Shown here: in pieces, positions 1 to 8,749 of the stretch
Position numbering within the stretch: position 1 is the first letter of the stretch
How the letters are laid out: each line of letters begins with the position of its first letter
Assembly (NCBI RefSeq): GCF_025567095.1
Contig: NZ_JAOQJH010000010.1
Strand: one strand, 5' to 3'
DNA from: Anthropogastromicrobium aceti
GTDB taxonomy: Bacteria > Bacillota > Clostridia > Lachnospirales > Lachnospiraceae
Length of the DNA stretch: 64,000 nt
Program-made: the position numbers and the translations under genes
Notes under the pieces: model-generated
Databases searched by the model: none
The model's input: only the letters and a program-made list of their open reading frames with translations
What the model was told of the DNA's origin: nothing

Positions 1-1
1 T

Positions 2-232
2 GAGCAATCCTACATTGACGGGTATCATCTGGACGTAGATGGTATGGTTTTGGATGAAATGATGACGGATATTCCGGATAAGGTGCTCTGCAGAGAGGAC
101 TGTAAGGGTGTATGCCCAAAATGCGGAGTAAACTTAAATCACCAGACCTGCAATTGTGATCGTACAGAGTTAGATCCCAGAATGTCAATTATCCGTGAGA
201 TATTCGCCAAGAATAATCGTACGGATTCCTGA
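2..232 (+). CDS. yceD: DUF177 (YceD) family protein, C-terminal part
   Basis: The reading frame enters from the left edge, so the N-terminus is missing. The visible 76 or so residues contain the cysteine cluster CREDCKGVCPKCG followed by NLN and CNC, which is the conserved end of the DUF177/YceD family, a small protein nearly always encoded just before rpmF. In plants and bacteria members are linked to 23S rRNA accumulation; that role is family knowledge, not seen here. The stop lies 73 bp before rpmF, with which it is probably co-transcribed. The four cysteines could bind zinc (inference). Confidence 0.85.
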   Translation, partial: EQSYIDGYHLDVDGMVLDEMMTDIPDKVLCREDCKGVCPKCGVNLNHQTCNCDRTELDPRMSIIREIFAKNNRTDS

Positions 233-305
233 TACAGTAGTCACATCCTGCCTGCCAGGATGTGTATGGCAGGCTGTGAAAGCTTTAATTAAGGAGGTGT
301 AAAAC

Positions 306-488
306 ATGTCTATTTGTCCAAAGAATAAAACTTCTAAGGCTAGAAGAGATAAGCGTAGAGCAAACTGGAAGATGGGCGCTGTCAATCTGGTAAAGTGCAG
401 CAAGTGTGGTGCTCTTATGATGCCGCATAGAGTTTGCAAGGCTTGTGGTTCTTATAACAAGAGAGAGATCGTTTCTGTTGAGGACTAA
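306..488 (+). CDS. rpmF: Large subunit ribosomal protein L32
   Basis: This 60-residue basic protein is the usual size of L32, a component of the 50S subunit. It begins MSICPKNKTSKARRDKRRA and carries a zinc-ribbon pair, CSKCG near residue 35 and CKACGSY near residue 48, so this is the four-cysteine (zinc-binding) form. A strong ribosome binding site, AAGGAGGTG, lies 6 bp before the ATG. It follows the DUF177 gene as in most Firmicutes and is closed by a strong intrinsic terminator, which separates it from plsX. Confidence 0.97.
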   Translation: MSICPKNKTSKARRDKRRANWKMGAVNLVKCSKCGALMMPHRVCKACGSYNKREIVSVED

Positions 489-503
489 TTAAAAATTTGA
501 ATG

Positions 504-536
504 GAGCGTACAGTTTTCGGACTGTACGCTCTTTTT
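504..536 (+). terminator. Intrinsic terminator after rpmF
   Basis: A perfect 10-bp stem (GAGCGTACAG paired with CTGTACGCTC, loop of 8) is followed by five T. It ends the yceD-rpmF transcript. The rest of the 212-bp gap to plsX holds a further T-less inverted repeat (CGGACA at 575, TGTCCG at 605) and a promoter. Confidence 0.9.
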
Positions 537-619
537 GTTACAGCAAAGCACGAAGGTGAATGGATTTCACGAGACGGACACTTGGAGCAGGTCTTTCAAA
601 GTAATGTCCGAAAAAGTTC

Positions 620-648
620 TTGATTTCTTATACAGAATCGTATATTAT
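620..648 (+). promoter_or_regulatory. Probable promoter of plsX-acpP
   Basis: TTGATT at 620-625 and TATTAT at 643-648 are separated by 17 bp. The site lies after the rpmF terminator and 52 bp before the plsX start, so it probably drives plsX-acpP and perhaps genes beyond. No convincing FapR-type operator was seen. Confidence 0.55.
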
Positions 649-700
649 GATACTGGGATAGAAAACTCCCCTGTGAATTAACAAGAATGGAAGAAAAAGA

Positions 701-1696
701 ATGATTACAGTAGCAGTAGATGGTATGGGAGGCGATAACGCTCCTGCCTGTATGGTGCAGGGCGCAGTAGATGCCATTAATAAAAACAGCAGCATAAAGG
801 TACTTCTGACAGGTCGTCCGGATGACTTAAATAAGGCATTAGAGGGACTTACTTATGACAAGTCAAGACTTGAGATTGTGCCGGCATCTGAGGTGATCGA
901 AACTGGTGCACCGCCTGTGGAGTCGGTTCGTACTAAGAAGGATTCTTCACTTGTTGTCGGACTTAAGCTTGTAAAAGAGCAGAAGGCAGATGCATTTGTT
1001 TCCTGTGGAAGCACAGGCGCTGTATTAGTCGGCGGTCAGCTGATTGCAGGAAAAATCAAGGGTGTGAAAAGAGCACCGCTTGCACCGGTTATCCCGACTG
1101 TAAACGGAGCCATGCTTTTAGTAGACTGTGGTGCTAATGTAGATGCGCGAGCAGAACAGCTGGTACAGTTTGCAAAGATGGGTTCAATCTATGCAGAACA
1201 TGTGATGGGTATTAAAAATCCGAGAGTCGGCATTGTCAATATTGGTGCTGAAGAGGAAAAAGGAAATGCACTCGTAAAAGAGACTTATCCATTATTAAAA
1301 GAATGTTCAGACATCAACTTCATCGGAAATGTTGAAGCGAGAGATATTCCGTATGGTCCATGTGATGTGCTGGTTTGTGAGGCATTTGTTGGAAATGTCA
1401 TTTTAAAACTGTATGAGGGTGTTGGAAGTGCATTGATTAAAGAGATCAAGAGCGCTATGCTGTCTACAACGGCAGGAAAGATCGGTGGTCTTCTTGCAAA
1501 GCCTTCATTAAAGGGCGTAGTGAAAAAATTTGATGCCAGTGAGTACGGCGGAGCGCCGCTTCTGGGATTAAAGGGTCTTGTAGTAAAGGCTCATGGAAGT
1601 TCAAAAGCAAAGGAAGTTACAACTGCAATTGAGCAGTGTGTATCCTTTACTGAGGCAGATATTGCCGCAAAGATAGAAAAAAGTCTGAGTGTGTAA
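701..1696 (+). CDS. plsX: Phosphate acyltransferase PlsX
   Basis: The 331-residue product matches the usual PlsX length and opens with the family signature MITVAVDGMGGDNAP. PlsX converts acyl-ACP to acyl-phosphate, the substrate for PlsY, at the start of phospholipid synthesis; it is a peripheral membrane enzyme. Other visible family stretches are SCGSTGAVLVGG (about residues 101-112) and LLVDCGANVDARAEQL (about 143-158). The start is the ATG preceded by GGAAG. It is followed 43 bp later by acpP, the carrier whose acyl chains it uses, which supports the call. Confidence 0.97.
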   Translation: MITVAVDGMGGDNAPACMVQGAVDAINKNSSIKVLLTGRPDDLNKALEGLTYDKSRLEIVPASEVIETGAPPVESVRTKKDSSLVVGLKLVKEQKADAFVSCGSTGAVLVGGQLIAGKIKGVKRAPLAPVIPTVNGAMLLVDCGANVDARAEQLVQFAKMGSIYAEHVMGIKNPRVGIVNIGAEEEKGNALVKETYPLLKECSDINFIGNVEARDIPYGPCDVLVCEAFVGNVILKLYEGVGSALIKEIKSAMLSTTAGKIGGLLAKPSLKGVVKKFDASEYGGAPLLGLKGLVVKAHGSSKAKEVTTAIEQCVSFTEADIAAKIEKSLSV

Positions 1697-1739
1697 GAAC
1701 AAAAATTAAAAAAGAAGGTATTAAGAAAGGGTGACTTGT

Positions 1740-1976
1740 ATGGAATTTGAAACACTGCAGAAAATTATTGCTGAGGTTTTAGATGTCGAGGAGGACGAAA
1801 TTACAATGGACACGAGATTGCTTGAGGATCTCGGAGCTGATTCATTGGACGCGGTTGAGATTATTATGGGAATCGAGGATGAACTGGGAATTACAGTTCC
1901 TCAGGAAGAGCTCGAAAGCAAAAATCTGGCAACCGTTGGCGATGTGTACGAATTAATTAATGATACGATGGCGTAA
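1740..1976 (+). CDS. acpP: Acyl carrier protein
   Basis: This is a 78-residue acidic protein with the phosphopantetheine attachment motif LGADSLDAVEII; the serine of DSL is the modified residue. It carries growing acyl chains for fatty acid synthesis. The ATG at 1740 is chosen because AGAAAGG (1724-1730) sits 9 bp upstream; an in-frame GTG at 1731 directly abuts that ribosome binding site and would be a poor start. It lies between plsX and rnc as in most Clostridia. Confidence 0.97.
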   Translation: MEFETLQKIIAEVLDVEEDEITMDTRLLEDLGADSLDAVEIIMGIEDELGITVPQEELESKNLATVGDVYELINDTMA

Positions 1977-1992
1977 AATGAAAACGGTACAT

Positions 1993-2024
1993 GAGCTGCG
2001 AGGTAGATCCTTGCGGCTCTGTCT
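1993..2024 (+). terminator. Partial terminator or attenuator between acpP and rnc
   Basis: GAGCTGCGAGG and CCTTGCGGCTC form an 11-bp stem with two G-U pairs and a 5-nt loop, followed by TGTCTTTT. The T tract is interrupted, and no obvious promoter precedes rnc, so partial read-through into rnc-smc-ftsY is likely. Confidence 0.6.
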
Positions 2025-2044
2025 TTTAATTGTGAGGAGGAATT

Positions 2045-2725
2045 ATGGGTGAATTAGAAAAAACAGTCGGATATACATTTCAGGATCCGAAGCTGTTAGA
2101 ACTTGCTTTGACGCACAGCTCCTATGCGCATGAGCATTATGCAGGAAAGAGACATGACAACGAGCGTCTGGAGTTCTTGGGGGATGCTGTGTTGGAACTA
2201 GTATCAAGTGATTATTTATTTCACAATTATAATGAATATCCGGAAGGAGAGCTGACAAAGCTTCGTGCCAGCATTGTCTGTGAGCAGTCATTAGCAATGT
2301 GTGCAGAAGCTATTTCTCTAGGAAAATATCTTCGTCTTGGCAATGGAGAGGACTCCACAGGCGGAAGACTTCGCGCATCAATCACATCTGATGCAATGGA
2401 AGCGTTAATTGGTGCCATTTATCTGGATGGTGGATTTGCTAATGCAAAAGAATTTATTACCCGTTTTGTATTAAACGACTTGGAAAATAAAAAACTCTTT
2501 TACGATAGCAAAACTATCCTTCAGGAGATCGTTCAAAGAGACTTTAACGAGCCATTGTCATATGAGCTGCTTGCAGAAGAAGGTCCGGATCATGATAAAA
2601 AGTTCCGCATGCAGGCAAAGATTGGCGAGAAGGCATATGGTGTCGGAGTGGGTCATACTAAAAAGGGTGCTCAGCAGCTGGCTGCCTATGAGACTATTCT
2701 GCTGCTTAAGAAAACAAACGCATAA
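2045..2725 (+). CDS. rnc: Ribonuclease III
   Basis: The 226-residue protein has the RNase III signature NERLEFLGDAVLEL at about residues 39-52, with the catalytic acidic residues (E and D) in place, and a C-terminal double-stranded RNA binding domain from about residue 155. It cleaves double-stranded RNA, processing rRNA precursors and regulatory duplexes in the cytoplasm. A strong GAGGAGG ribosome binding site precedes the ATG. It is followed 24 bp later by smc, the standard Firmicutes order rnc-smc-ftsY. Confidence 0.97.
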   Translation: MGELEKTVGYTFQDPKLLELALTHSSYAHEHYAGKRHDNERLEFLGDAVLELVSSDYLFHNYNEYPEGELTKLRASIVCEQSLAMCAEAISLGKYLRLGNGEDSTGGRLRASITSDAMEALIGAIYLDGGFANAKEFITRFVLNDLENKKLFYDSKTILQEIVQRDFNEPLSYELLAEEGPDHDKKFRMQAKIGEKAYGVGVGHTKKGAQQLAAYETILLLKKTNA

Positions 2726-2749
2726 CGTTAGAAATGAGAATAATCTTTT

Positions 2750-5700
2750 ATGTATTTAAAAAGTATTGAGGTGCAGGGCTTTAAGTCATTTGCAAACAAG
2801 ACGCTGTTTGAATTCCATAATGGAATTACCTGTATTGTCGGGCCAAACGGAAGTGGAAAGAGCAACGTCGCCGATGCTGTGCGCTGGGTGCTTGGAGAAC
2901 AAAGCTCTAAGCAGCTTCGTGGTGCAAATATGCAGGATGTCATCTTTTCAGGTACGCAAAACAGAAAGCCACAGGGCTATGCGAGTGTGGCAATCACATT
3001 TGATAATTCAGACCGTCATCTAAATCTTGATTATAATGAAGTTACTGTATCAAGACGTATTTATCGTTCAGGAGAAAGTGAGTACCGTCTGAATGGAACA
3101 CAGTGCCGATTAAAGGATGTCACGGAGCTTTTCTATGATACAGGTATTGGAAAAGAAGGATACTCCATTATCGGACAGGGTCAGATTGATAAGATTTTAA
3201 GCGGTAAACCAGAGGATCGTCGTGAGCTGTTCGATGAGGCGGCAGGTATTGTAAAATTTAAGCGCCGTAAGGTGGCAGCAAAGAAAAAGCTTGAGAGCGA
3301 GCAGGCAAATATGGTTCGTCTAAGCGATATTATGTTAGAGCTTTCAAGGCAGGTTGGACCACTTGAAAAGCAGGCAGCATCAGCAAAGGAATATCTGAGA
3401 CTTCGCGATGAATTAAAACAATATGATATTGATGCATACGCTGTAGAGAGTACAAAGACAGAGAGTGATTTGGCAGCTCTTGAAAAAAATCTTGCAATTA
3501 CGACAAGAGACTATGAGGATACAAACAGAAGCAGTGAAGCATTAAAAGCAAAGTATGAAAGACAGCAGGACAGCCTGAATAGTCTTGATGCTCAGATCAG
3601 TGCACTTCGCAATGAAATTAGTGACTGCCAGACAAATCGTCAGGAAAAGGAAGGTGCCGTTAATGTATTGAAGGAACAGATCAATACCGAATATTTACGG
3701 CGTACTCATACGTTACAGCGTATGGAAGTGCTTGAGAAAGAGCAGAAGGAATATGAAGCACAATTAGAAGAGGAACAAAAAAAGCGTCAGGAATGCAGCC
3801 GCGAAAGCTATGACATAACGGCAAAAAAGGACGGCGCACAGAGTGTTCTTATTCAGGTGCAGGATGGACTTGCTTCATATCAGCAGGCATTAAAGGATGA
3901 TCAGGGAAAGATGATTTCCCTGTTAAATGAAAAATCTTCCTTTGTGGGAGAACTGCAAAAATATCAGACGCTTCTTGAACAGGCAAAAACTGAGCAGGCA
4001 CAGATGAACCGCAGACTCTTAGAGAGTAAAACAGATGAGTCAATTTGGCAAAAACGCGAAAAAGAGTGTCAGGCAGCATACCAAGAAATCTCACAGAAAA
4101 AAACAGAGCTGACAGAAAAACAGGCTGAACTTTCAGATTTGCTTGAAAAGGAGCAAAAGCGAAAAGAGCAGCTGCAAAATGAGTATTACGAGCAGCGGCG
4201 TCTTCATCAGGTTTCTGTTACGCGTGCAGAGTCACTTAGAAATCTTGCCGAGCGATATGAAGGTTATGGAAACAGCATCAGGAAAATCATGGAGGTCAAA
4301 AAGCAAAATCCAGGAATCCATGGTGTTGTGGCAGACTTAATTCATGTAGAAAAGCGTTATGAGACGGCAATTGAGACAGCGCTTGGAGGTGCAATTCAAA
4401 ATATCGTTACCGATACCGAGCAGACAGCAAAGCACATGATCGAATATTTAAAACAGGGCCGTTTTGGACGAGCTACGTTTTTGCCGCTTGATGCAATCAC
4501 GGTGCGAGATGAGTTTTCGCAAAAGGATGCATTAAAAGAGCCAGGCGTGATTGGACTGGCAAGCAGCCTTGTTAAGACATCAGATATGTACAAAAGATTG
4601 GTGTCATTTTTGCTGGGAAGAATTGTTGTTGTCGATACAATTGATCATGGAATGAAAGTTTCAGCAAAGTATAGAAGAAGCCTTCGCATTGTTACACTTG
4701 AAGGAGAGCTGTTAAATCCTGGCGGATCTATGACAGGTGGTGCCTTTAAAAACAGCAGCAACTTGCTGGGACGAAATCGAGAGCTTGAAGAGCTTGAGAT
4801 TAAAATAAAAAAGGAAACAGAAAACTTAAATAAGTTGTCATCTTCCTTTGAAGAATTAGAAAAGAAAGTAGTGAATCTCTCACAGCAGACTCAAAAACAG
4901 CAAAATGAGATTCAAAATTTGACCTTAAAGGAGACGGAAGGACGTCTTAGAGTAAGAGAAGCATCGCAGCGTGTTGAGGAAATTGTAAAAGACCGCGAGC
5001 ATTTAAATAATGAACTTGTTTTGCAGGAAGGAAAGCTTGAGAGAATTAAAGCAAGCTTTGAGCAGGTAGCAAGTGCAATCAAGGAGCTTGAGTCTGCTGG
5101 TGATGAGTCTAAAGACAGTGCAGACAGAAATCAAAGTTTTGTTGATGAGATGATGAAGCAGCGCGACGATTTGACAAAAGAAATTTCTGAGCTTGGCACA
5201 AAGCAGCTGCAGTTAAAGCAGCAGGAGCAATTTATTTTAGCTAATATAAGCCGGATTGCTCAGGAAGCAGATAAACGAAAGACAGAGCAGGAAGAACTAA
5301 AAACAGTCTTTTTGGCATGTGAAGATGCTGTAGCACAAAAAACGGCTCAAATCGATGAAGTGCAAAAACAGATGCAGGCACTTGAGGTGACTGTGCAGCA
5401 AAAGGAAGCAGAGCTGTCAAAGGTAAATGAGCGAAGAAATCATATCAATGATTCATTAAAAGGCTTTTTTGCAAAGAGAGAGGAGCTTTCAACGAGACTA
5501 TCTGCTCTTGACAGAGACCTTCTTCGCATGAATAACCACAAGGAACGCTTCGAGAGCCGCCTTGACGAGCTTGCTGAGTATCTTTGGGAAGAATATGAGC
5601 TTCGTCCGAGTGATGCTAAGGTAGCAGCAAAGAGTGATAGGCCGCTTAGTGAGCTAAAAGAGCATATAGGTGAACTTAAAAAGAGCATACGCGGACTTGG

Positions 5701-6307
5701 AAGCGTAAATGTAAGTGCAATTGACGAGTTCAAAGAGGTGTCAGAGCGCTATACCTTTATGAAGACGCAGTACGAAGATCTTGTTGAGTCCGAGAAGACT
5801 TTGCAGAAAGTTATTGAAGAACTTGATGAGGGTATGCGAAAGCAGTTTAAGGAAAAATTTGAGGAAATTCGCGTTGAATTTGACCGGGTTTTCAAAGAAC
5901 TTTTCGGAGGTGGCAAAGGTACACTTGAGCTTGTTGAGGATGAGGATGTGATAGAGGCCGGCATTCGTATTATCTCACAGCCGCCAGGCAAGAAGCTTCA
6001 GAACATGATGCAGCTTTCCGGAGGCGAGAAGGCGCTTACTGCAATTGCGCTTATGTTTGCTATTCAGAATTTAAAGCCGTCGCCGTTTTGTCTTCTTGAT
6101 GAGATAGAGGCAGCGCTAGATGATTCTAATGTAGGCCGTTTTGCAAACTACCTGCATAAGCTTACGGCAAACACGCAGTTTATTGTAATTACACATAGAC
6201 GAGGAACAATGACTTCAGCTGACCGCCTGTATGGTATCACGATGCAGGAGAAGGGTGTATCCACACTCGTAAGCGTCAACTTGATTGAAAAGGATCTCGA
6301 CAAGTAA
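2750..6307 (+). CDS. smc: Chromosome segregation ATPase SMC
   Basis: The 1185-residue product has the full SMC architecture. There is an N-terminal Walker A (GPNGSGKSNV, residues 31-40), a long coiled coil, a glycine-containing hinge at about 510-660 including GGSMTGGAF, a second coiled coil, and a C-terminal ABC signature LSGGEKAL followed by Walker B CLLDEIEAALD. SMC dimers with ScpA/ScpB compact and segregate the chromosome. The ribosome binding site before the ATG is weak (GAGAAT), so translation may be partly coupled to rnc. Confidence 0.98.
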   Translation: MYLKSIEVQGFKSFANKTLFEFHNGITCIVGPNGSGKSNVADAVRWVLGEQSSKQLRGANMQDVIFSGTQNRKPQGYASVAITFDNSDRHLNLDYNEVTVSRRIYRSGESEYRLNGTQCRLKDVTELFYDTGIGKEGYSIIGQGQIDKILSGKPEDRRELFDEAAGIVKFKRRKVAAKKKLESEQANMVRLSDIMLELSRQVGPLEKQAASAKEYLRLRDELKQYDIDAYAVESTKTESDLAALEKNLAITTRDYEDTNRSSEALKAKYERQQDSLNSLDAQISALRNEISDCQTNRQEKEGAVNVLKEQINTEYLRRTHTLQRMEVLEKEQKEYEAQLEEEQKKRQECSRESYDITAKKDGAQSVLIQVQDGLASYQQALKDDQGKMISLLNEKSSFVGELQKYQTLLEQAKTEQAQMNRRLLESKTDESIWQKREKECQAAYQEISQKKTELTEKQAELSDLLEKEQKRKEQLQNEYYEQRRLHQVSVTRAESLRNLAERYEGYGNSIRKIMEVKKQNPGIHGVVADLIHVEKRYETAIETALGGAIQNIVTDTEQTAKHMIEYLKQGRFGRATFLPLDAITVRDEFSQKDALKEPGVIGLASSLVKTSDMYKRLVSFLLGRIVVVDTIDHGMKVSAKYRRSLRIVTLEGELLNPGGSMTGGAFKNSSNLLGRNRELEELEIKIKKETENLNKLSSSFEELEKKVVNLSQQTQKQQNEIQNLTLKETEGRLRVREASQRVEEIVKDREHLNNELVLQEGKLERIKASFEQVASAIKELESAGDESKDSADRNQSFVDEMMKQRDDLTKEISELGTKQLQLKQQEQFILANISRIAQEADKRKTEQEELKTVFLACEDAVAQKTAQIDEVQKQMQALEVTVQQKEAELSKVNERRNHINDSLKGFFAKREELSTRLSALDRDLLRMNNHKERFESRLDELAEYLWEEYELRPSDAKVAAKSDRPLSELKEHIGELKKSIRGLGSVNVSAIDEFKEVSERYTFMKTQYEDLVESEKTLQKVIEELDEGMRKQFKEKFEEIRVEFDRVFKELFGGGKGTLELVEDEDVIEAGIRIISQPPGKKLQNMMQLSGGEKALTAIALMFAIQNLKPSPFCLLDEIEAALDDSNVGRFANYLHKLTANTQFIVITHRRGTMTSADRLYGITMQEKGVSTLVSVNLIEKDLDK

Positions 6308-6344
6308 TTGTCAACAAATACAGAAATAGATAGGCAGGTGGACT

Positions 6345-7292
6345 ATGGAAGAAAAGAAAAAAGGCTTTTTTGCCCGATTAAAGGAAGGTTTGACAAAGAC
6401 AAGAAACAGCATTGTTTCAGGAATTGACTCTGTTTTCAGAGGCTTTACGGATATTGATGATGATTTCTATGAGGAAATCGAGGAAATTTTAATCATGGGC
6501 GACTTAGGTGTTGATGCGACGGAGAAAATCTTAACAGATATGAAGCAGAAGGTAAAAGAGCTTCATTTAAAGGAGCCTCACGAGTGCAAGGAGGTTTTAA
6601 TTGACAGTATCCGCCGTCAGATGGATCTGGGTGAAAATGCCTACGAGTTTGAGCACAGAAAATCAGTTGTGCTTGTCATCGGTGTCAATGGTGTTGGAAA
6701 GACGACATCAATTGGCAAATTGGCTGATCAGTTAAAGGCAGAGGGAAACAGCGTGCTCTTAGCGGCAGCTGATACTTTCCGTGCTGCTGCAATTGATCAG
6801 CTTGAAGAGTGGGGAAAACGTGCAAATGTTGGTGTTATTTCCCATAAGGAAGGTTCCGACCCGGCAGCAGTTATTTTTGATGCTGTTCAGGCAGCAAAGG
6901 CAAGAAATACAGATGTTTTAATTTGTGATACAGCCGGTCGTCTTCATAATAAAAAGAACCTGATGGAAGAACTGAAAAAGATCAATCGTATCATCGACAA
7001 GGAGTATCCGGAAGCATACAGAGAGACGCTTCTTGTTCTTGACGGTACAACTGGTCAGAATGCACTTTCTCAGGCAAAGCAGTTTATGGAGGTTGCTGAT
7101 ATTAGTGGTATCATCTTAACAAAGATGGATGGAACCGCAAAGGGTGGAATCGCAGTAGCGATCCAGTCTGAGCTTGGCATTCCGGTTAAATATATCGGTG
7201 TTGGCGAGCGCATTGATGATCTGCAGAAGTTTAATTCTGAGCAGTTTGTCACCGCATTGTTTGACCGCAAGGACACATCGTCTGAGCAGTAA
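6345..7292 (+). CDS. ftsY: Signal recognition particle receptor FtsY
   Basis: This is a 315-residue SRP GTPase with a short N-terminal acidic region, an N domain and the G domain: P-loop GVNGVGKTTSIGKLA (about residues 112-126), DTAGR, and TKMDGTAKGG. It pairs with Ffh, encoded some 20 kb downstream (27526-28878), to deliver nascent membrane and secreted proteins to the translocon. AGGTGG is the likely ribosome binding site. In many Clostridia ylxM-ffh follows soon after; here they are separated by an accessory region. Confidence 0.97.
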   Translation: MEEKKKGFFARLKEGLTKTRNSIVSGIDSVFRGFTDIDDDFYEEIEEILIMGDLGVDATEKILTDMKQKVKELHLKEPHECKEVLIDSIRRQMDLGENAYEFEHRKSVVLVIGVNGVGKTTSIGKLADQLKAEGNSVLLAAADTFRAAAIDQLEEWGKRANVGVISHKEGSDPAAVIFDAVQAAKARNTDVLICDTAGRLHNKKNLMEELKKINRIIDKEYPEAYRETLLVLDGTTGQNALSQAKQFMEVADISGIILTKMDGTAKGGIAVAIQSELGIPVKYIGVGERIDDLQKFNSEQFVTALFDRKDTSSEQ

Positions 7293-7336
7293 AGCACCAA
7301 AGCTCTAACGGGAAAAAGCAGAAAAACTAGCAATAA

Positions 7337-7366
7337 AATGTAGTATAATGTAGTACAATGTAGTAG
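7337..7366 (+). repeat. Three tandem 10-bp repeats with -10-like boxes
   Basis: The unit AATGTAGTA plus one variable base occurs three times in a row (7337-7346, 7347-7356, 7357-7366). Overlapping the junctions it creates TATAAT at 7344-7349 and TACAAT at 7354-7359, both shaped like -10 boxes and spaced one helical turn apart, 66-71 bp upstream of the threonine dehydratase start. No good -35 box was found (GAAAAA lies at the expected position). Confidence 0.6.
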
Positions 7367-7414
7367 AAAGTGCAGCAAGTAACGCACAACAAGCGAAAAG
7401 AAAGGCATGAGAAA

Positions 7415-8632
7415 ATGGAAGAATTGACATTAGAGAAATTTGAGGAAGCCAGTGAGATCGTAAGCCGCGTCACACTGGAGACAAAATTAAAGTACAGCGA
7501 GTATTTCTCAAACCAGACTGGAAATAAGGTCTATTTCAAGCCTGAGAATATGCAGTACACCGGAGCTTACAAGGTAAGAGGTGCGTACTACAAGATTTCC
7601 ACTTTAAGTGAGGAGGATCGCGCAAAGGGTATCATCACTGCATCCGCAGGAAATCACGCACAGGGTGTTGCTTACGCAGCAAAGCTGTATCACGCAAAGG
7701 CAGTTATCGTTATGCCGACAAATACACCGTTAATTAAGATTAACCGTACCAAGAGCTATGGCGCTGAGGTTGTTCTGTACGGAGATGTGTATGATGACGC
7801 ATGTGAGCATGCGTTGAAGCTTGCAGAAGAACATGGATATACATTTATCCATGCTTTTAATGATCTGGATGTTGCATGTGGACAGGGAAGCATCGCAATG
7901 GAGATTATAAAGGAGCTTCCTACTGTTGATTACATTCTTTGCCCAATCGGCGGCGGCGGACTGTGTACAGGTGTTTCCACATTAGCTAAGATGCTTAATC
8001 CAAAGATTAAGGTTATCGGAGTAGAGCCAGAAGGTGCAAATTGTATGCAGGAATCTTTAAAGGCTGATCATGTTGTAAGCCTTCCGAGTGTCAACACAAT
8101 TGCAGATGGTACAGCAGTGCGCACTCCTGGAGATAAGCTGTTCCCGTATATTAAGGCAAATGTAGATGAGATCATCACCGTACCAGATGACGAGCTGATC
8201 GGTGCATTCCTTGATATGATCGAGAATCACAAGATGGTTGTAGAAAACTCCGGACTTCTGACTGTTGCAGCACTCAAGCATCTTGATGTAAAGAACAAGA
8301 AGATCGTTTCCATCTTAAGCGGTGGTAACATGGACGTTATCACCATGTCCTCTGTTGTACAGCACGGATTAATTCAGAGAGGAAGAATCTTCTCCGTATC
8401 CTGTTTGCTTCCAGATAAGCCGGGCGAGTTAGCAAAGGTTGCTTCCCTTATCGCGCAGGTAAAGGGCAATATCATTAAGCTTGACCACAATCAGTTTATT
8501 ACCATAAACAGAAGCGCAGCAGTAGAGCTAAAGATCACCATGGAGAGCTTTGGTGAGAGTCATAAGAAAGAGATTATCGCTGCATTAGCAGAGGGTGGTT
8601 TCCGTCCGAAGGAAATTAGAGCAAATCTGTAA
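7415..8632 (+). CDS. ilvA: Threonine ammonia-lyase with C-terminal ACT domain
   Basis: The 405-residue protein is a fold-type II PLP enzyme. The cofactor lysine lies in TGAYKVRGAYYK (Lys53), and the phosphate-binding glycine loop is GGGGLCTG. A C-terminal ACT-like domain (FSVSCLLPDKPGELAKVASL, from about residue 330) would sense an amino acid. It deaminates L-threonine to 2-oxobutyrate. The length and single ACT domain fit the tdcB/ilvA type common in Clostridia, so a catabolic role is as likely as isoleucine synthesis. ATG 7415 has AGAAAGG 9 bp upstream; an upstream in-frame ATG at 7370 lacks a site. It is a single-gene unit with its own terminator. Confidence 0.93.
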   Translation: MEELTLEKFEEASEIVSRVTLETKLKYSEYFSNQTGNKVYFKPENMQYTGAYKVRGAYYKISTLSEEDRAKGIITASAGNHAQGVAYAAKLYHAKAVIVMPTNTPLIKINRTKSYGAEVVLYGDVYDDACEHALKLAEEHGYTFIHAFNDLDVACGQGSIAMEIIKELPTVDYILCPIGGGGLCTGVSTLAKMLNPKIKVIGVEPEGANCMQESLKADHVVSLPSVNTIADGTAVRTPGDKLFPYIKANVDEIITVPDDELIGAFLDMIENHKMVVENSGLLTVAALKHLDVKNKKIVSILSGGNMDVITMSSVVQHGLIQRGRIFSVSCLLPDKPGELAKVASLIAQVKGNIIKLDHNQFITINRSAAVELKITMESFGESHKKEIIAALAEGGFRPKEIRANL

Positions 8633-8660
8633 TAGGGGAATGGCTTTTATATGTTACGAA

Positions 8661-8687
8661 GACTCCACGGACTCGTGGAGTCTTTTT
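8661..8687 (+). terminator. Intrinsic terminator after threonine dehydratase
   Basis: GACTCCACG and CGTGGAGTC form a perfect 9-bp stem with loop GACT, followed by five T. Confidence 0.92.
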
Positions 8688-8749
8688 GCACGTATGAAGA
8701 AAAAGATAAAACAAATAATGGTGTCGGTAATCGGAAAGGAGTTTAAGAA

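Noticed and set aside
575..610. Inverted repeat CGGACA...TGTCCG upstream of plsX as a terminator or riboswitch
   Set aside because: The stem is short, the loop is large and no T tract follows; no known riboswitch core was recognised.
643..660. A FapR-like operator near the plsX promoter
   Set aside because: Only scattered bases around TGATACTGGG fit; the inverted symmetry of the operator is missing.
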